64,000 bases of DNA from an uncultured Clostridium sp. Its GTDB lineage: Bacteria; Bacillota; Clostridia; TANB77; CAG-508. Every line of letters starts with the position of its first letter. Within the stretch, counting starts at the first letter, position 1. The stretch spans positions 1 through 64,000 of the forward strand of contig CAMNWO010000012.1 in the NCBI GenBank assembly GCA_946565805.1, in the 5' to 3' direction. A program made the position numbers and the translations under genes. The notes under the pieces are model-generated. The model searched no databases and was not told the DNA's origin. It saw nothing but the letters and a program-made list of their open reading frames with translations. Of the stretch, positions 18,319 through 30,297 are shown in pieces.

Positions 18319-21152
18319 TCATGACAAATATTTCTTCAAAAATTTTCCTGTATGACTTCTTTCGTTGGTACAAATTTGTTCTGGTGTACCAATTGCAACT
18401 ACTTCTCCGCCATTATCTCCACCTTCTGGTCCTAAGTCAACAATGTGGTCACAGGTTTTGATTAAGTCCAAATTATGTTCAATTACAATAATTGTATTTC
18501 CTGTGTCTACTAATCTTTGTAAGATGTCTACTAATTTATGAACATCAGCTATATGAAGTCCTGTGGTTGGTTCGTCTAAAATGTATAGTGTTTTTCCTGT
18601 TGCTCTTTTGGATAATTCAGTTGCTAGTTTGACTCTCTGTGCTTCTCCCCCTGATAACGTTGTTGATGGTTGTCCTAGTTTGATGTATCCGAAGTCCTAC
18701 GTCATGCAAGGTTTGTATTTTTTGCTTGATTTTTGGTATTTTATCAAAGAATGCTAAAGCTTCTTCTACTGTCATGTCTAAAACATCAGCAATAGTCTTT
18801 CCCTTATATTTTACTTCTAATGTTTCTCTGTTATAACGTTTTCCTTTACATACTTCACATGGTACATAAATATCTGGCAAGAAGTGCATCTCGATTTTGT
18901 GAACACCGTCTCCATTGCAGCTTTCACATCTTCCTCCTGCTACATTGAAACTAAATCTTCCTTTTTGGTATCCTCTTAATTTTGCTTCTTCTGTGCTAGC
19001 GAAAATATCTCGAATCAAATCAAATACTCCTGTATAGGTTGCTGGATTAGAACGTGGTGTTCTTCCAATTGGTGATTGGTCAATGTTGATAATTTTATCA
19101 ATGTTTTGTAAGCCTTTTACTCCTTTGCATTTTCCTGGCTTTTCATTAGAGCCATTTAATGTTTTCGCTACCGTTTTATATAATACTTCGTTGACTAAAG
19201 TTGATTTTCCAGAACCAGATACTCCTGTTACACAATTAAATACTCCTAATGGGAATTTAACGCTAACATTTTTTAAATTGTTTTCACAAGCTTCTTGCAC
19301 TTCAATTACTTTTGTTTTTGTAGCCTTTCTTCGTTTTTTCGGTACTGGAATTTGTTTTCTTCCACTTAAATATTGCCCTGTAACAGAAGCTTCTACTCTT
19401 TTTACTTCTTCTGCTGTTCCGCTGTGCCATAACTTGTCCACCATGCGTTCCTGCGCCTGGTCCAATATCAATGATTTGGTCTGCTGCATACATGGTATCT
19501 TCATCATGTTCTACTACCAAAAGTGTATTCCCTAAATCTCTTAATTTTTTAAGAGTTGCTAATAATCTATCATTATCTCTTTGATGCAGTCCTATACTTG
19601 GTTCATCTAAGATATATAAAACTCCTGTTAAGCCAGAACCAATTTGTGTTGCTAGACGAATTCTTTGTGCTTCTCCTCCTGATAAGCTTCCTGCATTTCT
19701 AGATAATGTCAAATATTCTAATCCAACATCTATTAAGAATTGCAATCTTTGGTCAATCTCTTTTAAAATTAGTTCTGATATCATAGCTTCTGTTTTACTT
19801 AGTTTTAAATGATTCAAATATTCTTTTATTTTTTTGATTGACATTTCTGTTAGTTCATTGATGTTTTTGTCTCCTACTTTGATGGATAGAATTTCTGGTT
19901 TTAATCTGGCTCCATGACATTCGTTACATGGCGAATTACTCATGTACATTTCATAAAAGTCCCTCATGCCTTGTGATTTTGTCTCATTATGACGTCTGTC
20001 TAAGGTTGGCAATACTCCTTCAAATGGTGCTGTAAATTTTCTTGTTCCTGCATAAGAAGAAAATTCGAAATTGATTTGATCTTCTCCTGTTCCATATAAA
20101 ATTTTTTCCAAAAACCATCTTGGTAAGTCTTTTATTTTTTTGTTTTCAATTTCAACTCCATAGTATTTTCCAATGCTTTCAAAATACATTTTTGCCATGG
20201 TATCGCCTTTTTTCATCGTACTTGAACCAAAGGCTTTTACACCATCATACAAAGTTTTATTTTTATCTGGAATAATTAGTTCTTCGTCCATTTTCATTAA
20301 GTATCCTATCCCTGTACAACTTGGGCATGCTCCAAATGGATTGTTGAAAGAGAACATTCTTGGACTTAGTTCTGGAAAGCTAAATCCACAGTCTGGACAA
20401 GCATAATTACAACTATATAGTATTGGGTTTTGTCCTATTACATCAATTAAAACCATTTTGTCAGCATGTTTTAAAGCGATTTCTACTGATTCCGTTAATC
20501 GACTGATGATGTCTGGCTTGATAACTAATCTGTCTACTACTAATTCTACTTCATGTTTTTTCTTTTTATCTAGCGAAATCTCATCTTCTCCTAATTCATA
20601 AATTTCACCATCAATTCTAACTCTAACAAATCCTTCTTTTTGATAACCTTCTAATTGTTTGGTAAATTCTCCTTTTCTTCCTCTTACCACTGGCGCTAAT
20701 ACTTGAATTTTCGTTCCTTCTGGTAAGCTCATGATGTTATCTATAATCTGATCAATACTTTGTTTCTCTATTTTTTTGTGACAATTTGGACAATAAGGAA
20801 CTCCGATTCTCGCATATAGCAAACGAATATAATCATATATTTCTGTTACGGTTCCAACTGTAGAACGTGGATTTTTAGAAGTTGTTTTTTGGTCAATCGA
20901 AATGGCTGGTGATAATCCATCAATACTTTCCACATCAGGTTTTTCCATCAATCCTAAGAATTGTCTCGCATAAGAAGATAAACTTTCTACATATCTTCTT
21001 TGACCTTCTGCATATAACGTATCGAAAGCCAAGCTTGATTTCCCTGACCCTGATAATCCAGTAATAACAACTAACTTGTCCCTTGGAATTTCCAAATTTA
21101 TATTTTTTAAATTATGTTCTTTCGCACCTTTTATCGTAATCTTATCGTTCAT
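18319..21152 (-). CDS. uvrA: Excinuclease ABC subunit A, two +1 shifts at CGG (19419-19421 and 18689-18691)
   Basis: Three ORF segments give contiguous UvrA: GGQVMAQ-C-GTAEEV and [28 protein letters not shown]; ends [12 protein letters not shown]. Confidence 0.95.
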
Positions 21153-21334
21153 ATTTGCCTCCTGTTTAAGAGGGATTTTAAGGAACGTCCCCTAATCCCT
21201 CTTTGCAGATTCTATTATACTATATTTCTTTTTCAAAAACAAGAGTTTGGTGGTTTTTTTAAGATTTAGTTTCATAAGTATCAAAATTTATAAAGCGTAA
21301 ATAGAGTGCTCTTATTAAAAGCACTCTATTCTGG

Positions 21335-22153
21335 TTAATTCAAATTGTATTGCATAATTGTTCTGGGCAGATAGAATATATATTCTTCCCATTTTTCTTC
21401 ATTTTCTATCTTTTCTTTTCCATTATTATGATTTACCCATATTGTTTTGGTGTTATTATATGAGATTTCAACATAAAAAGGTCCCTCTTCGACGAAAACA
21501 ATCTTAGATTTATCTGCCAGAGCAGAATCATAAATCCCTTCACCTGCTTCATTTAAATACCAATATGGAAGGGTATCTGACGTTGTTATCTCTTCTGTTA
21601 TTGAATATCTACTACCTGTTATTGTACCAGTAACTTCTTGAACTGGAATATTACAAAAGTGCGTTAGCTGCCTTTGTTCTTGTCTTTCCATGCTCGTTTT
21701 TTGTACCGTTTCAATGTTATTGTTATATTGGTAGATTGGTATTAACCAACAAATTATCGAAATTAAAAAAGCAATAACCCATACTTTTTCTAGTTTCTCA
21801 TCTAACCTGTGTAACCCCAGAATCCAATATCCTACTACATAAGTAAGTACTATTGATATAATTATAGGAATGCTATCCATTATTATATTAATTTCAGTTC
21901 GCTCTCCTTGCATATAAGTAGGCAGGAACATACCAATAAACTTTGCAACAATTATACCCCCTACGATATTGATACAAATGATTACAAGTATATGTACTAA
22001 AACTCTAGCTTTTTTATTCTTTTCATAAATACTATTTCTACTTATGGTACTATAGTAATCATCATCTTTCAGTTTCCGAGTTAACTTGTCAATAACAATT
22101 TTTGTGACAATCGTTATCGCAATACCAATACACCATACAATCCAAAATTCCAT
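21335..22153 (-). CDS. Multi-TM protein, DUF3592-like
   Basis: Several hydrophobic helices; no firm family. Confidence 0.5.
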   Translation of the reverse strand: MEFWIVWCIGIAITIVTKIVIDKLTRKLKDDDYYSTISRNSIYEKNKKARVLVHILVIICINIVGGIIVAKFIGMFLPTYMQGERTEINIIMDSIPIIISIVLTYVVGYWILGLHRLDEKLEKVWVIAFLISIICWLIPIYQYNNNIETVQKTSMERQEQRQLTHFCNIPVQEVTGTITGSRYSITEEITTSDTLPYWYLNEAGEGIYDSALADKSKIVFVEEGPFYVEISYNNTKTIWVNHNNGKEKIENEEKWEEYIFYLPRTIMQYNLN

Positions 22154-22303
22154 AATTTTCCTCCTTAAAATAATTATTTTATTGATTTGCTTTATATCAA
22201 CCTGAAAAACAGGATACTAAGAATTTTACATAATGATTTTAACATATTCATGGACTTTTTTCAAGTTTTGGATTAAAACTTTGTATTTTTATAGAGATTC
22301 CTT

Positions 22304-23964
22304 TTATTCAACCACCTTCCCTTCTTTCATTTCTACAATCTTATCACAACCTTCAATTGTAGATAATCTATGAGCAATCATAAAAGTAATTCTACCGTTT
22401 CGTAATCTTTTCTATTGCATTTTTAATCATTTCTTCCTTGTCCCAACTTAAATTAGAAGTTACCTCATCTAAAATAACTACATCTGGTGACATTGCCATA
22501 ATTCTGGCAAAACTAATCATTTGTTTTTCTCCTGTTGAAAGGATATCTGGATTTTCATAGATATTGGTTTGATAGCCTTTTGGTAATGACAGGATTTTTT
22601 CATGCATTTTTAAGGTTTTGAATATTTCTACAATTTCGTCTTTTGTTATTTTTGAATTCACATATTTGATATTATCGACAATGGTATTGGGAACAATTTG
22701 AACTTCTTGCATGATATAACCAATTTTGTCTCGGATAGAAGATATACTATATTCTCTATAGTCTTTTTGATTGATTCGTATTTCTCCTTTTTGTGGTTCG
22801 TATAATCGTTCTAGCAAATTGGTTATGGTTGTTTTTCCGTGCTCCTGTTTTACCAATTAAAGCTACTTTTTCATTTTCTGCTACTTTTAAGGAAAAGTTT
22901 TTGATATTTTTTTGTGTATGGTTATAAGAAAAAGATACGTTATCAAATTCTATACTTGTAATTTTATCTATTAACTTTTCTCCCTTATTCAAATCTTCTT
23001 CCTCTTCCTTTTCCAATAATTCTAAAATTTTAGAATAAGCAAAAAAGCATTCATTAAAATCGGTTAAGTGTCTTGTAAACCAACTAAACTCAAATTCAAT
23101 ATAACTCGAATAATCTATCATTAGCATAATTTCTGCATAAGTCATGATACCTTGTATTACATCCATTCCTCCAAAATAAATAATGACAATACTAGTAAAA
23201 GAAGTAATAAAAGAAAATATCGTATTATAGGTGGTAATAGTTTTTTCTAATTTTGAATTTTCAAAATTGTATTCTGTTAATTTTTCTTTTAACTCTTTTA
23301 TCTTTTGATTGATAATCCCTAATGTTTTAATACTTAAGAAACTTTGTATTCCTTCATTAATAGCAGTATAAACACTCATATTAATTTTTCTAATTTGCTC
23401 TATTTTAACCATAGTTTTACGATTAAAAAATAATGTAACAAATAGACCTATCAAATATAATCCTAAAATCATAAGTGCAATTTTTAAATTAACAAACATC
23501 AAAAAAATAGCAACAATCGAAAAACGAAGCATCCCCATTGTAAACATTTCTGTTATCGTAATGGGAAATAACTCTCCTGCTTTTTGTGTATCATCTTGTA
23601 AAAATTGCAAAATTATTCCTGTTTCGTTTTCATCAAAAAATTTTGCTTTTACTTTTTGTAATTTCGTAAAAATATGGTTTCTTAAATCCCTTCTTATCCA
23701 TCGTTCTAAAAAGCATCTCATTTCGCAATGCTTTAATACGAGATAACATTGTGCTAACAAAATACAAATATGGAAAATGACAAAAATCACTAGTCCTTTT
23801 ATATTCTTTTGTGGTATTTCAACATCTAATATTTGTTTTACCAAGTGTGGAACTGTTACAATTTCTAGTAAGGCTGTTACTACAATTAAAAGAAACAAAA
23901 CTATGAATTTTTTATGATATCCTACATCTTGGTACATTGTTTTTAATTGCTTTAACGGTTTCAT
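22304..23964 (-). CDS. ABC transporter permease/ATP-binding protein, two +1 shifts at CGG (22837-22839, 22395-22397)
   Basis: LIGKTGA-C-GKTTITNLLERLY (Walker A) and [34 protein letters not shown]. Confidence 0.9.
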
Positions 23965-25615
23965 ATCTTTGATGTTCCTTCCTCTAATTTAATAATATTA
24001 TCAACATACTCTTCTATCTCTAATTTATGGGTAATAAAAATCATTGTGGTTTCTGGATAGTTGTTTTTCAAATTTTGAAATATCTTATTGGAAGTATTGT
24101 TATCCAATTTACTAAAGGCATTATCAAATATAATAACTGGTTTATTTCGTATCAATGCTCTTGTAATTAAAATTCTTTGTTTTTGTCCACCAGAAAGCTT
24201 AACTCCTTTTTCTCCAATTACGGTTTGATAACCTTCCTCAAATCTTTTAATATCCTGATAAATTTCCGCTTCTTGGCTTGCTTTTATGATTCGTTTTTCT
24301 GTAATCCTACTTCCTAATTCTATATTTTCTAATATCGTTCCTCCAAACAAATCTGCTTCTCCTGAGACAAAGTCTATATATTCTCGTATATTCGATTTAT
24401 CTAATTGCTTGGTATTATGATAATTTAAATAGATATTTCCTTGTATGGGATAAAATCCTAAAATTGCTTTAGCTAACGTACTTTTTCCGCTTCCATTTTC
24501 TCCAAAGATTGCAACCTTTTCTCCTCTCTTTATGGCAAAATTTAAGTTAGACAAGATTGTTTTTTTCGTAAGTCCGATCGAAACATTATGAAATAAAATA
24601 TCACCATTTAAATCATAAGAATGATTTTCATTGGTTTCTTCTTCTAAACTCATTAACTTTTTAATTTTTTGTTTTACGACTAGGAAGGTATTTACTACTT
24701 CCAAATTTTCACCAAATGAATACAGAGTTGTTAGTATTTTGGTGGCAAATAGCAATAAGGCTGTTAAACTTCCGAAGTGTCATATTCCCTTTTATAATAG
24801 AGATACCACCTAATAAACAAATAATGGGGTCACTTAAATAAGTAATGTGTTCACTGATAATTTCATAAAATAGAATTAGTTTGGCAAATCGAATGTCTTC
24901 TTCTGTATAATCTTTATTCAATCTTTTATATTTTTGAATTTCTTCTTTTTGGCGATTATAAATTCTAACAAATTTAAATTGACTTACATTATTTATCGTG
25001 GCTCCTAACATTTTTCTCTTTTTCAAAATTACTTTTTCCAATATTTTTGTCATGTTTTTATAATACCATAAAGCAAAAAGTAGCATAGTTGCTATTGTTA
25101 TTACTAAATAGATTGTAATTGACATACTTAACCCTACGCTATGTGTTACAATAAAAAAGCTTAAAGATAGAATATCTAATATTAAATTAAGTTGTACTTT
25201 ATAAAAATTGGCATATTCCCCGTGCATCTTCATTTACTCTTTGTAGCATTTCTACCTTGCTATAAGATTGATAACTTTCATATTCTAAATTCAATATATG
25301 TGAATACAACTTCTCTTTTAAGTTTGAACTTACTTTTAAAGTAAAAGCTGTTGTCAGTCTTTCTCTTATATAAGTAGCTCCCGCTACCATTAAATTAATC
25401 CCTATCATAATAGCACTAATACATAGTAATCCTTTTAGCGTTCCCATTTCTAATATGCTTTTTAGATATTCTGGCATTTGACTTATGTTATGAAATAAAA
25501 TTCCGTCAATAGCATAGCTAATATATACTGCTATTTGAAGACTAAAATAAGATATGATAAAGCTTAATAAAACTAATCCTATCATATGTTTTTTGATTCC
25601 TTCTAATATTTTCAT
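23961..25615 (-). CDS. ABC transporter permease/ATP-binding protein, two +1 shifts at CGG (25220-25222, 24772-24774)
   Basis: RVNEDA-C-GEYANFYKVQL and GNMTL-C-GSLTALLLFATKILT; Walker A GENGSGKST, signature LSGGQKQR. Confidence 0.9.
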
Positions 25616-25691
25616 ACAAAAAACCCCTATTAGACTATATCGCTAATAGGAGTTTTCTACTTTATTTTTTTGATATCAATTTTATTAAGTT

Positions 25692-26552
25692 TTATTCTAC
25701 TGCTATGCAAATTTCACAATAATCTTCATAATAGATTTCAAGCTCTGGGTATTTAGCAATTAGGTAATATTCGGAATTTGGTAACCATTTTTCATAAATA
25801 TTATCACCTAATTTTAAAATATCCCTTTGCTCGTGATTTGGCAATCGAAAACAAGCCCATTTTGATTTTGGAAGTTTCACTTCTACAAAGTCTTCTCGAG
25901 GTGTTTTTCCCACTACATAGTATTGACCTTTTCCCGTATATCGACTCTTCTCATAGATTGGCTGGTAAATTCCAAAGTATTCTTCTTTTCCTGTATTATG
26001 ATTTACGATAAATTTCATCGTTCCATCTTCTCGAACTTGCTTATATAAATCCTGAATTGCCTTTTTGTCATCATCTGCTATCAATCCTGTTGTTTTTCCA
26101 TAAAAGGTCTGCTCTTCCCTATCTACAATTCGATATTTCATAGCTCTTTTTCCTTTAATTTCCGGATTAAATTCCGTTTTAGGAAAAAAGTTAATTTCCA
26201 TGGAGGTACTTTTTCTAAAATTAGCTGGAGATTGTCCATACATCTTTTTAAAGGCGTTAGAAAAAGAAATTGGCGAATCATATTGATATTTCATGGCTAT
26301 ATCAATAATTTTATGGTCTGTCTTTCTTAGTTCCTCTGCTGCTTTGCTTAGCCTTCTCCTTCTAATGTATTCAGTAACTGTGATTCCTGTTAAAAAGGTA
26401 AAAATTCTTTGCATCGCATAACTAGAAGTTCCCATTACTTTGGCTAATTCATTATAATCTATCTCGTTTTCTAAGTTTATTTCTATCGTATCAATTAGTT
26501 TATTTAAGCTATCATAATAATTCATTTTATTTTTCCTTTTATAAATTGCCAA
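25692..26552 (-). CDS. AraC-family regulator with GyrI-like effector domain
   Basis: AraC HTH (LAKVMGTSSYAMQRIFTFLTG...SPISFSNAFKKMYGQSP) and C-terminal GyrI-like domain. Confidence 0.88.
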   Translation of the reverse strand: MAIYKRKNKMNYYDSLNKLIDTIEINLENEIDYNELAKVMGTSSYAMQRIFTFLTGITVTEYIRRRRLSKAAEELRKTDHKIIDIAMKYQYDSPISFSNAFKKMYGQSPANFRKSTSMEINFFPKTEFNPEIKGKRAMKYRIVDREEQTFYGKTTGLIADDDKKAIQDLYKQVREDGTMKFIVNHNTGKEEYFGIYQPIYEKSRYTGKGQYYVVGKTPREDFVEVKLPKSKWACFRLPNHEQRDILKLGDNIYEKWLPNSEYYLIAKYPELEIYYEDYCEICIAVE

Positions 26553-26579
26553 AAAGGACCCTCCTCTTTGGCAATTCTC

Positions 26580-28274
26580 TTAAAATATTCCTACAATTTC
26601 TCCGTTTTCATCAATATCAATGCTTTCTGCTGATGGCACTTTAGGAAGACCTGGCATAGTCATAATTTTCCCTGCTAAGGCTACCACAAAACCTGCTCCT
26701 GTTTTTAAATTGATGTCTCGAATTCTAATATTGTAATCCCCTTTACATTCTAAATTTTTAGGGTCATCTGAGAAGGAATATTGTGTTTTAGCAATACATA
26801 CTGGGAAATGTCCATATCCTAATTCTTCTATTTTTTTAATTTCTGCTAATGCTTCTTCTGAATATTCCACTCCTTTTGCTCCATATACTTTGGTTGCTAC
26901 TTTTTCAATTTTAGTTTGAATAGAATCTTCTGATTCATAGATGTAGTGGAAGTTTTCTTCTTGTTCTGTTAGTTTTACTAATTTCTCAGCAATGTCAATC
27001 GCTCCTTCTCCACCTTTTGCCCATCCTTCTACTAAGCTTAGTTCAACACCTTTTTCAGACAACTTTTCTTGTAAAAACTCAATTTCTTTTTCGGTGTCTT
27101 GTACATATCGATTTAATGCCACAATTACATTTACACCAAATTTATTTTTTAGGTTATCGATATGACGATATACGTTATCAATTCCTCTTTCAATTCCCTC
27201 AATGTTCTCTTCTTGTATTTTATCTTTTTCCACGCCACCATGGTATTTAATGGCTTTTATGGTTGCTACTAATACAACGGCGTCTGGTTTTATTCCAGCT
27301 TTTCTACATTTGATGTCCATGAATTTTTCTGCTCCTAAGTCAGCTCCAAATCCAGCTTCTGTTATAACATAATCTCCTAATTTTAAAGCTAGTTTTGTTG
27401 CGATAATGCTGTTACATCCATGGGCAATATTGGCAAATGGTCCTCCATGAACAATAGCTGGTGTATGTTCTAAGGTTTGTACTAAATTTGGCTTTAAGGC
27501 ATCTTTTAATAAAACTGTCATAGCACCTTCTGCTTTTAGTTGTTTTGCATAAATTGGTTCTCCTTGTTTGTTATAACCAACTAATATATTTCCTAATTTT
27601 TCTTTTAAATCTTTGATATCTGTTGCTAAGCACATAATTGCCATAATCTCAGAAGCTACTGTGATATCAAATTTATCATGTCTTGGAACAATTCTCTTTT
27701 CTCCTGATAATCCTGTTTCAATTTCTCTTAGTTGTCTATCATTTAAATCTAGACATCTTTTCCATACAACTCTCTCAAATCCTAATTCATTTCCAAAATA
27801 AATGTGATTGTCAATTAAACTTGCTAATAAATTGTTAGCTACTGTCATGGCATGGATATCTCCTGTAAAATGTAAGTTGATATCTTCCATTGGCGCAATT
27901 TGCACTCTTCCTCCACCTGCTGCTCCTCCTTTAATTCCAAATACTGGACCTAAAGATGGCTCTCTTAAGGCTAAAATCGAATTTTTTTCAATTCTTCTTA
28001 ATCCATCTGCTATGGCAATGGACATCGTTGTTTTTCCTTCTCCTAATGGCGTTGGATTGATGGCTGTTACTAAAACTAATTTTCCATCTTTTTTATCTTT
28101 TAATCTCTCGTAAACATCATCTGAAATTTTCGCTTTGTATTTCCCATACTGTTCAATATCCTCTTCCTTAATTTCTACTTTTTTTGCTATGTCTACTATT
28201 TTTTCTAGTTTTGTACTTCTTGCGATTTCGATATCTGTCATAATCCATACCTCCTTTTTTATTAAAGTTGCCAA
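26580..28274 (-). CDS. fhs: Formate-tetrahydrofolate ligase
   Basis: NPTPLGEGKTTMSIAIADGL, EPSLGPVFGIKGGAAGGG, FGADLGAEKFMDIKCR. Confidence 0.97.
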   Translation of the reverse strand: MATLIKKEVWIMTDIEIARSTKLEKIVDIAKKVEIKEEDIEQYGKYKAKISDDVYERLKDKKDGKLVLVTAINPTPLGEGKTTMSIAIADGLRRIEKNSILALREPSLGPVFGIKGGAAGGGRVQIAPMEDINLHFTGDIHAMTVANNLLASLIDNHIYFGNELGFERVVWKRCLDLNDRQLREIETGLSGEKRIVPRHDKFDITVASEIMAIMCLATDIKDLKEKLGNILVGYNKQGEPIYAKQLKAEGAMTVLLKDALKPNLVQTLEHTPAIVHGGPFANIAHGCNSIIATKLALKLGDYVITEAGFGADLGAEKFMDIKCRKAGIKPDAVVLVATIKAIKYHGGVEKDKIQEENIEGIERGIDNVYRHIDNLKNKFGVNVIVALNRYVQDTEKEIEFLQEKLSEKGVELSLVEGWAKGGEGAIDIAEKLVKLTEQEENFHYIYESEDSIQTKIEKVATKVYGAKGVEYSEEALAEIKKIEELGYGHFPVCIAKTQYSFSDDPKNLECKGDYNIRIRDINLKTGAGFVVALAGKIMTMPGLPKVPSAESIDIDENGEIVGIF

Positions 28275-28363
28275 TGGTTCCGGGGTTAAATGGCAACTTT
28301 AATTTTTTATATTTAATTTTAAGCAAAGTTGCCATTTAACCCCGGAACCATTGGCAACTTTTT
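28264..28363. repeat. Inverted pair of AAAGTTGCCAATGGTTCCGGGGTTAAATGGCAACTTT (family E)
   Basis: agttgccaatggttccggggttaaatggcaactt ... aagttgccatttaaccccggaaccattggcaactt. Confidence 0.85.
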
Positions 28364-28367
28364 AGCA

Positions 28368-28808
28368 TTAAGCAATTATTCCTACTAGTACTCCTATCAT
28401 TGCTCCTACAAATACTTGTACTGGTGTATGTCCTAAAACTTCAACTAATCTCTCTGATACTTGCATTCCAGTAAGTCCTGGTGTTTCAATTAATTTATTT
28501 AATAAAGCTGCTTGTTTACCAGCCGCTCTTCTTACTCCACAGGCATCATACATAACAATAAATGCTACAATAAATCCTAAAGCAAAAATTGGACTATCTA
28601 CTCCTTCGTATTTTCCTATCAAGGTAGCTAGCCCTGCTACCACTGCCGAATGAGAACTTGGCATTCCCCCTGCTCCCATAATTCTTTTAAAATTAAATTT
28701 TTTTGTTGTACATAAATCATAAATTAATTTAAATAATTGTATACCAAACCATAAAAAGAATGGTACATATATATATTTGTTTTGTAGAAATGCTATAAAG
28801 TCATTCAT
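28368..28808 (-). CDS. Divergent PAP2-family membrane protein
   Basis: AGGMPSSHSAVVAGLATLIG, YDACGVRRAAGKQA. Confidence 0.9.
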   Translation of the reverse strand: MNDFIAFLQNKYIYVPFFLWFGIQLFKLIYDLCTTKKFNFKRIMGAGGMPSSHSAVVAGLATLIGKYEGVDSPIFALGFIVAFIVMYDACGVRRAAGKQAALLNKLIETPGLTGMQVSERLVEVLGHTPVQVFVGAMIGVLVGIIA

Positions 28809-28851
28809 TTTTTGTTTTCTCCCCTTTATTTAAGTTCTCTTCCGTTTTTTA

Positions 28852-29091
28852 TTAAGCTTCAAATTCCTCTTCTTTTATTTCACCATCTTGTTTTACTAAA
28901 ATAGTAATTTTCTTTTCTGCTTCTTCTAATGTTTTATTACATTCTTTTGAAATTTTAATTCCTTCTTCAAATTTTGAAACAGAATCTTCTAAGCTTAATT
29001 CTCCTTTTTCCAGTTCTGTTACAATTTTTTCTAATTGTTCTATTTGTTCTTCAAAACTTTTACTCAACTTTTTCTTCTCCTTTTCAAACAT
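28852..29091 (-). CDS. xseB: Exodeoxyribonuclease VII small subunit
   Basis: SFEEQIEQLEKIVTELEKGELSLEDSVSKFEEGIK. Confidence 0.95.
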   Translation of the reverse strand: MFEKEKKKLSKSFEEQIEQLEKIVTELEKGELSLEDSVSKFEEGIKISKECNKTLEEAEKKITILVKQDGEIKEEEFEA

Positions 29092-30285
29092 TTATTGTAT
29101 CATTGCCTTTTTGCTTCCATCCACAAATCGAATATCTACTATATCTCCTGGTTCTAACTCTACTTTAGTTTTAATTACTTTCCCTTCTTTTTGTGTAATT
29201 GAATATCCTCTCGCTAATGTTTTTAATGGACTATAGGCATCTAATTTAGCAACTAATTTAGTATACTTTGTTTTCTCTTTTTCTTGCCTTACCTGCATTG
29301 AATTTTCTAAATGTTTTACTAAATTATCAATTCTAATATAATTTTCTTGTATTCTACGAGTTGGTTCTTTAAATACAAAACTTGACATGCTTTTTTCATA
29401 TCTTAGTTTCATAATTTGAACTTTTTTGATTAAGGACATTCTTAGTCGATTTTGATAGGTTATGATTTTTTGTTTTACTTCATACCTATCCGGAACTGCT
29501 AATTCGGCTGCCGCAGATGGTGTTGGTGCTCTCAAATCAGCCACAAAGTCAGCTATGGTAAAATCGGTTTCATGCCCTACCGCTGATATAATTGGAATTT
29601 CCGAATGATAAATACTTTGCGCTACAATTTCTTCATTAAATGGCCACAGGTCTTCTAAAGATCCTCCTCCTCTTGCTAAAATTAATACATCTGCTAGTTT
29701 TTTTCGGTTCATAATTTCAATTCCTTCAGCAATTTTTTCCGCTGCGCCTTCTCCTTGTACTGGTACAGGTAGCAAGCGAATAACTACATTGGGATTTCTT
29801 CTAGTAGATACATTAATGATATCACGAATAACGGAACCAGTTTGCGAAGTTAATACTCCAATTACTTTTGGCATCATTGGGATTGGCATTTTATGTTCTT
29901 CATCAAACAGTCCTTGTTCTTCTAGTCTGTTTTTCATTTCTTGATATTTAGCGTATAAATCTCCTATACCATCTTCTTCCATTGCTTTTACATAGATTTG
30001 ATATACACCATCTCTTTCAAAAACAGATACTCCACCAAAAAGAAATACTTTCATTCCATCTTTCGGTAAAAAATTCAATTTTTGAGCATAAGATTTGAAC
30101 ATAATACATTTTATAAGAGAGTTTTCATCTTTTAGCGTAAAATACATGTGGCCTGTATAATGGTTTTTAAAGTTTGAGATTTCTCCTTTTACCAAAATAT
30201 TGTTTAAATATTCATCTTCTGCTATTTTATTTTTAATATATTGATTTAGAGTTGATACAGTTACTGCCATTTCAGCATATTTCAT
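29092..30285 (-). CDS. xseA: Exodeoxyribonuclease VII large subunit
   Basis: VSTLNQYIK..., GEISNFKNHYTGHMYFTLKDE, ILARGGGSLEDLWPFNEE. Confidence 0.96.
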   Translation of the reverse strand: MKYAEMAVTVSTLNQYIKNKIAEDEYLNNILVKGEISNFKNHYTGHMYFTLKDENSLIKCIMFKSYAQKLNFLPKDGMKVFLFGGVSVFERDGVYQIYVKAMEEDGIGDLYAKYQEMKNRLEEQGLFDEEHKMPIPMMPKVIGVLTSQTGSVIRDIINVSTRRNPNVVIRLLPVPVQGEGAAEKIAEGIEIMNRKKLADVLILARGGGSLEDLWPFNEEIVAQSIYHSEIPIISAVGHETDFTIADFVADLRAPTPSAAAELAVPDRYEVKQKIITYQNRLRMSLIKKVQIMKLRYEKSMSSFVFKEPTRRIQENYIRIDNLVKHLENSMQVRQEKEKTKYTKLVAKLDAYSPLKTLARGYSITQKEGKVIKTKVELEPGDIVDIRFVDGSKKAMIQ

Positions 30286-30297
30286 AGTTTTCTCCCT

